Positions 57,083 through 64,000 of a stretch of 64,000 nucleotides of DNA are shown here, piece by piece (the first letter of the stretch is position 1; every line of letters begins with the position of its first letter). The DNA is from Chryseobacterium sp. Leaf405 (GTDB lineage Bacteria; Bacteroidota; Bacteroidia; Flavobacteriales; Weeksellaceae). Position numbers and translations under genes: made by a program. The notes beneath the pieces are model-generated. The model worked only from the letters and a program-made list of their open reading frames with translations, had not been told where the DNA came from and did not search any database. The stretch is taken from contig NZ_LMQN01000001.1 in the NCBI RefSeq assembly GCF_001425355.1, positions 124,490 to 188,489 of the forward strand, given 5' to 3'.

Positions 57083-57234
57083 CTCATATACCCGTCATTT
57101 GATTTTCATTGTACTATTTTGAACAAATATATAATAGTTTTCTATGGAGAATCAAAAGATGTGACCAAGGCAGCTATAAATGTGATGAAAATTAACTATA
57201 ATAAATACAGATTTATTTAAATGCAATTATTACT

Positions 57235-57271
57235 AACGGAATGTATTTGTTATAGAAAATCAGGTAGCCTT
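57235..57271 (+). repeat. dispersed structured repeat, fragment D
   Basis: AACGGAATGTATTTGTTATAGAAAATCAGGTAGCCTTA, 37 bp, corresponds to the last part of copies A-C (ACGGAATATATTTGCTA...). The upstream hairpin part is missing here. Confidence 0.65.
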
Positions 57272-57481
57272 ACATGCAATATTGAAATTCGATTTTCTTT
57301 GATCATTGATTCTTTGATTGCTGATTTATATTTTGTGATAATAAAGATCATTAGGATGGCAATTATTGATACAACTTTGCAACAGCGAAGTATAAAAGAA
57401 ATAAAAAAATCAGAACATTTTTCCCCTTTACTATTCATCATCCACAAGCTTATGGTACGATAAAATACTTCTAAGTCTTTG

Positions 57482-57489
57482 TATATTTG
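57482..57489 (+). promoter_or_regulatory. Bacteroidota -7 promoter element
   Basis: TATATTTG fits TAnnTTTG and lies 37 bp before the ATG at 57527. No good -33 TTG is seen at the right distance, so it is tentative. Confidence 0.4.
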
Positions 57490-57526
57490 TGAAGTAACAA
57501 AATACTGAGATTAAAATAATTATCCT

Positions 57527-58900
57527 ATGAAGAATAAACTGATAAGCACTATCCTTCTATTTTTAACACCATTTTTATGGGGACAGAAAATTGATTTTAA
57601 CATTAAATATTCTGAACCGTTAGCAGTTTTTATCTTTATACAAAACCTTTCTGAAAATTATCCTGAAAATGTTTTCAAAACTGAATTCGAAAGATCAAAA
57701 TATAATACTGAAGAATATAAAAACCTGATCTCTAAATTTGAAAAACTTGCCATTGATTACAGTTATCAATTTGAAGAGTTTCCCTATGCGTCTAAGACAC
57801 CGATGCAATCAAGAGATATCTTAAAAAAGAATCTTATGGAAACTAAAAATCTCAATGATTTTAAACTCCGGTCCATAGGTATTGTCCCAAACAATGTTTT
57901 GAATTATCTGACAACGTATATAACAGCGTTTACACCGGTATACAATGAGCTTATCTATCAACCTAATAAGCAAAAATTTGAAAAACAATTAGCTGAAATC
58001 ACAGACTACGCCAATAACCACCAGCTTGAAAATTACTTTGAGACAGGATTATTATTTTACAATTCGAGCTGGGATCCATCTATTCCATTTGAGATCGCAT
58101 TCTATCCTTTTCCAAATTCAGAGTATTTTACAGCACAGGCATTTTACAACAACTTTATCAGTGCCATTCAAACCAATTTAAAAGATTATAAAGACCTCTT
58201 CAGTGTTATGCTTCACGAAACTTATCACATCATTTACAACGAAGAACCTCTTGAGGTTAAAGTTCAAATTGATGAAACTTTCAAAAAAAACCCTTCAAAA
58301 TACAGCAACTATGCCTATCTCCTAATGAATGAGGTCTTGGCTACAGCCTTAGGAAATGGCTATGTTTATGAGACTCTAAATAGGAAACCGGATGCCAATG
58401 ATTGGTATTTCCATAAATATATCGACTTAATGGCAAAGAAAATATATCCTTTGGTAAAGGAATATATTATTGAAAAAAAGTCTATTGATAAGAATTTTGT
58501 GGATCAGTACATCCATCTGTATGAAATTAATTTCCCCAGCTGGATCAATGAACCTGAAAATATAATGAGTTACAGGTATGTCATTTCTGAAAACAAAAAT
58601 GATTTTACTGCCATACGCCGAAAGTTTCGTTATCGGTCTATGGAAGAAAATGAAACAGAAATATCTCCTAACAGTATCGAAAAGATGAAAAAAACGCCAT
58701 TGACCAAAATAATCATCGTCTCAAAAAACAATCCACAAAAACTGAGTCTGATAAAAAGTGAGTTTACAGAACTGAAAAAATGGAAATACGTTTCAGACAA
58801 AGAGTTTGTCCACAAGATCCTATTGGAGGACAAAAGCCAACTAATTATTATTAACCAAAAGAAATCATCTCTTAATAAATTTTTATCAACGCTTGAATAG
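57527..58900 (+). CDS. secreted HExxH protein (putative zinc metallopeptidase)
   Basis: 457 residues with a signal peptide (LFLTPFLWGQ). The zinc motif HETYH is at residues 230-234 (MLHETYHIIYNEE), and NEVLATALGNG at 268-278 could supply the third ligand, Glu269, as in gluzincin-type enzymes. The rest is not recognised. The C-terminal part (~360-457) is Lys-rich and mixed alpha/beta. Zinc-peptidase activity is inferred from the motif pair only. The gene lies between repeat fragment D and repeat copy B. Confidence 0.8.
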   Translation: MKNKLISTILLFLTPFLWGQKIDFNIKYSEPLAVFIFIQNLSENYPENVFKTEFERSKYNTEEYKNLISKFEKLAIDYSYQFEEFPYASKTPMQSRDILKKNLMETKNLNDFKLRSIGIVPNNVLNYLTTYITAFTPVYNELIYQPNKQKFEKQLAEITDYANNHQLENYFETGLLFYNSSWDPSIPFEIAFYPFPNSEYFTAQAFYNNFISAIQTNLKDYKDLFSVMLHETYHIIYNEEPLEVKVQIDETFKKNPSKYSNYAYLLMNEVLATALGNGYVYETLNRKPDANDWYFHKYIDLMAKKIYPLVKEYIIEKKSIDKNFVDQYIHLYEINFPSWINEPENIMSYRYVISENKNDFTAIRRKFRYRSMEENETEISPNSIEKMKKTPLTKIIIVSKNNPQKLSLIKSEFTELKKWKYVSDKEFVHKILLEDKSQLIIINQKKSSLNKFLSTLE

Positions 58901-59016
58901 AATCACTATTGATGATTTCCTGCATTAAATTTAAAATCTAAAGATTGGAAAGTGTAAAGGACATCTTGACGTATTGTATTCTTTTACTTAGGCGCACATT
59001 ATATTAAATGAGTATT

Positions 59017-59266
59017 CCAAGAGAATAATAAGGATCAAAATTTCAATGAACTGCATTTGCATCTTGTGAGGTTTCTGACTTTTTCTATGCGGATTAACAT
59101 TCAGGCAGGCGCAAGGAAAACTGCGATCAATTCCTAGAAAACAATAAGAAAGAACATTGATGAAAGCCTGAAATATTTTTGCGGAGGTTCTGGGATCTCC
59201 GATCCCGGATACCCAAAAAGATTTTTTTCCGCAGAGACCACGGAATATATTTGCTATAGAAAATCA
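59017..59266 (+). repeat. dispersed structured repeat, copy B
   Basis: 250 bp, nearly identical to copy A from CCAAGAGAATAATAAGG to TAGAAAATCA. The hairpin reads CTGGGAT-CTCCG-ATCCCGG. The remaining gap 59267-59504 is AT-rich and holds nothing recognised; the start of the gap (58901-59016) likewise. Confidence 0.85.
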
Positions 59267-59504
59267 CGAAAGACCTTATATAGCTAATGAACATTGAGAT
59301 CGCTTCCTTGAAAGATTTCGAATTAATCAATAATAGATAATTAATTATCAGGCAGGATCAAGCATTAATTATTCATAAAAAAATATAAATTATAAGTTGC
59401 TTAATTACAGTTTACTAAAACCATTAAGATTTCTATGGTATATTAGCATCAATGTAACAGATTAATAATCTAAGTTGTCATTATAAGAACCAAAAGAATA
59501 TTTT

Positions 59505-60980
59505 ATGAAAAACTTCCTTTATATTACTTTGTTTCTGCTAGCAACATCTTTCTCTCAACACTTATCTGGTCAGAGCCCTAGTGATAGCATCGACCTTTTC
59601 ATCAAAGAGAAAATGACGCAGCTGAAGATTCCCGGGCTTCAGTTGGCAATTGTAAAAAATGGAAAGTTGGAAAAACTAAGCCATTATGGCCTTGCCAATA
59701 TAGAACACAATGTACCCACAAGCTCCAAAAGCACATTTTCGATCAATTCGATGACCAAAGCCTTCGTGGGTGTAGCCATTATGCAACTACAGGAGCAGGA
59801 GAAATTAAAGGTGGACGATCAAATCTCCCAGTACATCGGTGATATTCCAAATGAATGGCGGGTAATTACCCTTCGTCAATTGTTGGGCAACATCTCCGGA
59901 CTTCCCAACAACATCAATGAGAAAGAACAGGTTATCGGCGATGGCACAGAAGAAAACAATTGGGAAATGGTGAAAAAACTGCCGATGGAATTCAAACCGG
60001 GAGAAAGATTCAGTTACAATCAGACGGGCTATTACATTCTTGGGAGGATCATCACTAAGCTAAGCGGTCAACATTTTACAAAGTTTATAGAAGAAAACCA
60101 ATTTAAGGTTGCAGACATGGGTTTTACACAGTCCGGTGATTCTAATGATATCATCCCAAATAACGCAGGTGCATACTCTACAATTGTCAATGTTGACGGT
60201 AAATGGATCAATGACGGAAAACTGCATAATGCCTTTGCCTCTTTCCCAATATTCTTCAGAACTGCAACAGGCATTATTTCCAACTCGGATGATCTTGCAA
60301 AATGGCTGATCGCATTGCAAAACGGAAAACTTTTAAGAAATAAAACCAGTGTGACTGAGCTGTTCACCTCTGTCAAACTTAACGACGGTCATATTGATGG
60401 CTTTAACAAACTCACCAATGGTTACGCTTTAGGATGGCCGACAGTGGTCAGAGATGAACATCCGGCAGCAGCTCCTGTCGGCGGTATGCGGTCGGCATTG
60501 TTTGTTTATCCTAACGATGAACTCTCAATCGTTATTCTGACCAATCTGCAGGGTTCCAATCCAGAGTGGTTCATTGACGAGATTGCAGGATTTTATTTTT
60601 CTGACATGAAGATTAAAAACGGTTTCGGACTGACCAAAAACCTTAAACAATTACGTCAGCAACTAATCCGCAGCAAATTTAAAAACAGTCTTAACATTTA
60701 CTCAGACATTAAGCGCAGGAATAAAGATTATCATTTGTCTGAAGATGAGATCAATTCCTGGGGATATCAACTCTTAGAGCAGAATAAGAAAAATGAGGCG
60801 TTAGAAGTTTTCCAATTTAATACTTTATTGTATCCTAAAAGTGCAAATGTCTACGACAGCTATGCTGAAACACTTGAATTGACTGGAAATCGTAAGGAAG
60901 CCATCATCAATTACAGAAAATCGCTTGAACTGAATCCTGCCAACAGCAATGCCCGACAATTTTTAGAAAACAAAAAATAA
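59505..60980 (+). CDS. exported serine hydrolase (beta-lactamase/penicillin-binding type) with C-terminal TPR
   Basis: 491 residues with a signal peptide (LLATSFSQHLSGQ). The class-C-like nucleophile motif SMTK is at 82-85. The second motif reads YNQ (171-173), where YSN is usual, and the LLGNISGLP segment has Asn where His is common. The third motif region is APVGGMRSALFV. The last ~80 residues form TPR-like helices (NVYDSYAETLELTGNRKEAI). It is probably an esterase, amidase or DD-peptidase-like enzyme in the periplasm, with altered active-site residues. It stands alone between repeat copies B and C. Confidence 0.87.
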   Translation: MKNFLYITLFLLATSFSQHLSGQSPSDSIDLFIKEKMTQLKIPGLQLAIVKNGKLEKLSHYGLANIEHNVPTSSKSTFSINSMTKAFVGVAIMQLQEQEKLKVDDQISQYIGDIPNEWRVITLRQLLGNISGLPNNINEKEQVIGDGTEENNWEMVKKLPMEFKPGERFSYNQTGYYILGRIITKLSGQHFTKFIEENQFKVADMGFTQSGDSNDIIPNNAGAYSTIVNVDGKWINDGKLHNAFASFPIFFRTATGIISNSDDLAKWLIALQNGKLLRNKTSVTELFTSVKLNDGHIDGFNKLTNGYALGWPTVVRDEHPAAAPVGGMRSALFVYPNDELSIVILTNLQGSNPEWFIDEIAGFYFSDMKIKNGFGLTKNLKQLRQQLIRSKFKNSLNIYSDIKRRNKDYHLSEDEINSWGYQLLEQNKKNEALEVFQFNTLLYPKSANVYDSYAETLELTGNRKEAIINYRKSLELNPANSNARQFLENKK

Positions 60981-60996
60981 TTAAAGTTTATCTTTC

Positions 60997-61174
60997 ATTC
61001 ATACAGGAACAAGGAAAACTGCAATCAATCCCCTGAAAACAATAAAAAAGAACATTGATAAAAGCCTGAAATATTTTTGCGGAGGTTCTGGAATCCCTCA
61101 TTCCGGATACCCAAAAAGATTTTTTCCGCAGAGACCACGGTATATATTTGCTATAGAAAATCAGTCCGCCTCAC
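60997..61174 (+). repeat. dispersed structured repeat, copy C
   Basis: 178 bp, aligned to the right two-thirds of copies A and B but more diverged. Its hairpin is CTGGAAT-CCCTC-ATTCCGG, keeping the pairing by a compensatory change from G-C to A-T. The outer TGCGGA/TCCGCA pair is also retained. The following gap 61175-61655 shows no convincing gene. Confidence 0.82.
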
Positions 61175-61655
61175 AGGAAATCAGGATAGCTTGAAATATG
61201 ATCTGTTTATGAAAAGTCAATAAAAAGAATGTTGTGGAGGTTTTAAAAGTAAAGAAATCGGTTCAATAGCTATAACTGTCAGAGAATAATAGTTGAATTC
61301 AGTACTTCATTTTAAACAATGATAAACATCTACAATGATGATGTATGTCCATTTGAATATGACCTGAGTTGAGTGTAAGTTGAATATGTAACGGGAACAG
61401 TATCCTCGAACAAAACTTTTTGATTGGATTAGTGAATATTTTTCTCAGATCCATAAAATATGATCCAGACGATAAAATACTATCCACATAATTTAAAAGC
61501 ATAGAGAAAAGCCTTGAAGAAATTTTTGATCCTATCATTCAACTTCACAAAAAAAGTACGATGATTCAATTAAAATCATCAAATATCAGTTTTATACTGA
61601 CTCTTTTTATAAATTTGTTAAACCGCAAAGTAACGCAAAGCCATCTAATTTAGGG

Positions 61656-61686
61656 TTGATATACGCTACATTGTAGCGTATATCAA
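61656..61686. repeat. perfect 15-bp-arm palindrome
   Basis: TTGATATACGCTACA (61656-61670) and its exact complement (61672-61686) with a single T between. It ends 3 bp before the motif GTTAGCGGTCATTG (61690-61703), which recurs at 63215-63228. It may be a recombination or protein-binding site, or a terminator-like hairpin; no T-run follows. Confidence 0.7.
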
Positions 61687-61689
61687 TAA

Positions 61690-61703
61690 GTTAGCGGTCA
61701 TTG
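61690..61703 (+). repeat. GTTAGCGGTCATTG boundary motif, copy 1
   Basis: 14 bp identical to 63215-63228. It lies 28 bp before the ATG of the membrane protein gene at 61732. The complement of its first nine bases also occurs just after the VOC gene, at 63708-63716. Confidence 0.6.
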
Positions 61704-61731
61704 TGAAAGAACCAAACTATAATACAACAAA

Positions 61732-62340
61732 ATGATTAAAAAGTATTTAGTATTAACAGGAATTGTAATATCAGTTTTGCTGCTAATTATTGCTACATTG
61801 AATTATCCAGGTGGGACAGACCAAGATATGAAGACATTAGGATTTAGTTGGTCTGAAAATTTTTTTAGTAATTTATTCAAAGAACATGCCTTAAATGGAC
61901 AGACAAACAGTGCAAAGATTTGGGCTATTATTAGTATGTTTTTTTATTCATTTAGTTGCGCTTTATTTTTCTATAACTTTTCTAAAAAAATAGTAAATAA
62001 AATTGCTTCGAATTTTATAAAATATGTTGGTATTTTCACAATGCCATTTACTTTCTTTATAGCTACACCATATCACGACTTGATGCTTGCTGTTTCAAAC
62101 ACATTGTTTTGGGCTTGTATAATTTGCATTACTGTATATCTTCTAAAATCAAACCGGCACTTTTTTAAAATTTATGCAATCATGTGCTTGCTCATTTATT
62201 ATTATGCTATGTATTTATACATATTAAAAGATTGGACTTCATTGGCTGTAGTGCAGAAGTGGAATAATATGAGCGCTATATTATTAATTTTAGGACTTGA
62301 ATACTTTACGGATAAAAAAGATTTTGCTAACATCAGATGA
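61732..62340 (+). CDS. polytopic membrane protein, unknown
   Basis: 202 residues with about six hydrophobic helices, the first at the N-terminus (YLVLTGIVISVLLLIIATLN). A conserved-looking loop follows (YPGGTDQDMKTLGFSWSENFFSNLF). The general layout resembles small DUF998-like membrane proteins, but I cannot assign the family. It is preceded by the palindrome and boundary motif. Confidence 0.7.
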   Translation: MIKKYLVLTGIVISVLLLIIATLNYPGGTDQDMKTLGFSWSENFFSNLFKEHALNGQTNSAKIWAIISMFFYSFSCALFFYNFSKKIVNKIASNFIKYVGIFTMPFTFFIATPYHDLMLAVSNTLFWACIICITVYLLKSNRHFFKIYAIMCLLIYYYAMYLYILKDWTSLAVVQKWNNMSAILLILGLEYFTDKKDFANIR

Positions 62341-62480
62341 GATTGGTCTTGGCTAACTAATATATGGAAATTTGGCTTTACAAACGAGAAGAAAACAACG
62401 AAATGCTAACATGTTTTTGGCAAAATGTTATTGGCTATTTTAGGAAGACAACTTCACAAAAACAAATATGATATCAAAAA

Positions 62481-63080
62481 ATGGACAATAAAATCATTGC
62501 TGAAAAAATAATTGAACTGAAAAACGCAGACTTGACATTAAGAGATAAACTTGTGCAAAGCGGACAACTTAGCGAAGGTTATAACGAACAAATGAAAGAG
62601 TTGCATAACGAAAATGCTAAAATCCTGAACGACATAATAGACGCAATCGGTTATCCTACAATTGACAAAGTTGGTAAAGAAGCAAACGAAGCGGCTTGGT
62701 TGATAATACAGCATTCAATCGGACAGCCCCTTTTTATGAAAAAGTGTGCGAAACTATTGGAAATGGAAGTTAGTGAAAGTAAAGCAGACTCGATAAGTTT
62801 AGCATTTCTAACAGACCGTATAGCAGTTTTTGAAGGTAAGCCACAACTTAACGGAACCCAATTTGACTGGGACGAAAAAGGAAATTTAAACCCTAATCTC
62901 TTTGACGACTTATCCAAGGTAAATGAAAGAAGAAAATCAATTGGACTTAACACACTTGAAGAGCAAACAGAAATAATGAGAAGACAAGCAATAAATGAAA
63001 ATCAATCGCAACCAAAAGACTTTGAAAAAAGAAAGCAGGAGATTGAACAATGGAAAAAAAATGTAGGATGGACCAAATAA
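62481..63080 (+). CDS. DUF6624-family protein
   Basis: 199 residues, soluble, no signal peptide. LTLRDKLVQSGQLSEGYNEQMKELH, YPTIDKVGKEANEAAWLIIQHS and ERRKSIGLNTLEEQTE correspond to the DUF6624 pattern. The function of the family is not known. It lies 140 bp after the membrane protein; CTAACA motifs occur in the gap (62327-62334 and 62403-62410). Confidence 0.8.
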   Translation: MDNKIIAEKIIELKNADLTLRDKLVQSGQLSEGYNEQMKELHNENAKILNDIIDAIGYPTIDKVGKEANEAAWLIIQHSIGQPLFMKKCAKLLEMEVSESKADSISLAFLTDRIAVFEGKPQLNGTQFDWDEKGNLNPNLFDDLSKVNERRKSIGLNTLEEQTEIMRRQAINENQSQPKDFEKRKQEIEQWKKNVGWTK

Positions 63081-63214
63081 AAACATCAATTAACATCGGC
63101 TAAGCTAGATTGCAGGTTTTCGGTGACCGGAAGTTTTGTTTTCACGAAGAAAGTTTTATCTTGGCAGAGAAAACTCAGTCCTTTTGAATCGTAATCTCGC
63201 TTAAGCGGCGAAAC

Positions 63215-63228
63215 GTTAGCGGTCATTG
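63215..63228 (+). repeat. GTTAGCGGTCATTG boundary motif, copy 2
   Basis: Identical to 61690-61703, here 105 bp before the VOC gene. The preceding sequence (63090-63214) has further GCTAAG/CTTAAGC-type dyads. No gene is seen in the 63081-63333 gap. Confidence 0.6.
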
Positions 63229-63333
63229 CAAAACAACTTTCTGCAATTAACAGAGACATAGTTGACAACAAAACAAAAATGATAAAAACATTAGGCCTTG
63301 ACCTACTAACTTAGGAGACAAAATATATAAAAT

Positions 63334-63696
63334 ATGAATTATCTATCTATTGAGCCGTTTATTCCTTCGGGACAAGACTTTGACAAATCAAAACAGCTAT
63401 TTCAAGAACTGGGTTTTGAAATAGAATGGGACGGCGGAGACCTTGTTGGTTTCCGAAATGGTAACTGTAAATTTATATTACAACAATACGACAATAAGTC
63501 GTTTGCTGAAAACCTGATGGTGTCTGTTAAGGTACCTGATATAAATGAATTTTGGAAAAATATAAACAAAAAGAATCTTTCAGAAAAATTTGACATTCTA
63601 CCAGTTGGACAACCAGTAGAACAGCCTTATGGCAAAGAAGTGAATATTATTGACATAGCTGGAGTTTGTTGGCATTTTATAGAAGAATTAACGTGA
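63334..63696 (+). CDS. VOC (glyoxalase/bleomycin-resistance-like) family protein
   Basis: 120 residues, the normal length of a single vicinal-oxygen-chelate domain pair. It shows the paired beta-alpha-beta-beta-beta pattern: FDKSKQLFQELGFEIEWDGG in the first half and VKVPDINEFWKNINKKN in the second, with a terminal IIDIAGVCWHFIEEL strand. Members act in antibiotic binding, glyoxal detoxification or dioxygenation; the exact role is not visible. It is followed 11 bp after the stop by ACCGCTAAC. Confidence 0.8.
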   Translation: MNYLSIEPFIPSGQDFDKSKQLFQELGFEIEWDGGDLVGFRNGNCKFILQQYDNKSFAENLMVSVKVPDINEFWKNINKKNLSEKFDILPVGQPVEQPYGKEVNIIDIAGVCWHFIEELT

Positions 63697-63786
63697 CAAA
63701 ACAACAAACCGCTAACAATGTATTTGCGAAAAAGGAGCTGAAGTATAAGCCTCAATATTTGTAATTCTATTGGGCTTTAGTGTAAA

Positions 63787-63806
63787 TTCCGGTGATATTG
63801 ACCACC
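63787..63806 (+). other. possible IS21-type terminal repeat unit
   Basis: TTCCGGTGATATTGACCACC resembles the repeated units found near the ends of IS21-family elements in Bacteroidota. Only one unit is seen, and no istA/istB lies in the window, so it may be a solo remnant or the end of an element beyond the edge. Confidence 0.35.
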
Positions 63807-63934
63807 CTTAATTCTGGAGATAATAATGTAAGAAGAGTTTCTACAAATTAGTAAAGATTTTGAATTGTTCAGAATCTTTACTTAATATCACTGCATAAGG
63901 TTATATTTATATTGATGTCTTTGACATAATAGAC

Positions 63935-64000
63935 CTATTGTTCAAAGTCCGTTGAGATGGTAAGATTCTCCCACTCTTCAATCTGTTGCGATAACTGAGC
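63935..64000 (-). CDS. C-terminal end of a gene entering from the right edge
   Basis: The last 21 codons before a TAG at 63935-63937 read AQLSQQIEEWENLTISTDF in the minus strand. They look coding (balanced amphipathic helix), but the family cannot be named from so few residues. The frame is open to the window edge. Confidence 0.35.
   Translation of the reverse strand, partial: AQLSQQIEEWENLTISTDFEQ

Noticed and set aside
61299..61538. 79-residue minus-strand frame in the gap before the palindrome
   Set aside because: No start context, no family features and unusual composition; it appears to be chance.

Overview
The window is low-GC DNA from a flavobacterium, most probably Chryseobacterium or a close relative in the Weeksellaceae. 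This follows from Bacteroidota-type promoters (TAnnTTTG), a type IX secretion (T9SS) sorting domain, a CTnDOT-like integrase and Tra proteins, an RND pump fused to its TolC partner, and RHS proteins of the DUF6443 type. Species level is not claimed.

Region 1 (1-16.9 kb). A long minus-strand gene series (15223 down to 2889) encodes small-molecule hydrolases (two alpha/beta hydrolases, a MaoC-like protein, an isochorismatase-like hydrolase, a large amidohydrolase), an outer-membrane channel, a truncated M17-like protein, DoxX, Dps and a DUF1275 membrane protein. It ends in a TPR sensor kinase and an NtrC-like response regulator. A second NtrC-like regulator (465-2027) and a TMEM175-type channel lie at the left. 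The first 357 bases are the 3' end of a second, nearly identical copy of the alpha/beta hydrolase, in inverted orientation. An SDR dehydrogenase and a CinA-like protein follow on the right.

Region 2 (17-32.5 kb). A heavy-metal efflux operon (DUF6660-like protein, CzcA/CusA-TolC fusion, CzcB/CusB adaptor) is followed by a plus-strand cluster. That cluster holds a sarcosine-oxidase-like flavoenzyme, an amine oxidase, a large tyrosinase and a HEAT-SCO-like-membrane fusion that may supply copper to the tyrosinase. A broken AraC regulator, a CPBP protease and tRNA-Ser(UGA) close the region.

Region 3 (32.5-55 kb). The remnant of a CTnDOT-like integrative conjugative element begins just after the tRNA: integrase, HTH protein, traN to traJ, and farther on a DUF4099/DUF3945 gene and radC. 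Several of its genes carry frameshifts, nonsense codons or deletion junctions. A 13,542-bp Tn3-family transposon (39848-53389) sits inside the DUF4099/DUF3945 gene, with 38-bp terminal inverted repeats (35/38 identical) and a perfect 5-bp target duplication (TTCTA). Removing it and one target copy restores the interrupted reading frame exactly. Its passenger is a four-gene operon: a T9SS-sorted propeller-like protein, a DUF5977-type wall-like protein, a DUF6443/RHS protein and a small two-helix membrane protein that could be its immunity partner.

Region 4 (55-64 kb). A sparse accessory zone has unrelated, mostly secreted or membrane proteins (NTF2-like, HExxH protein, serine hydrolase, DUF6624, VOC protein) separated by long gaps. 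Three long copies and one fragment of a dispersed repeat lie between them; the repeat contains a hairpin with a compensatory base-pair change. Further right, GTTAGCGGTCATTG motifs and a perfect 15-bp-arm palindrome mark other gene boundaries. The zone looks like a cassette-like island.
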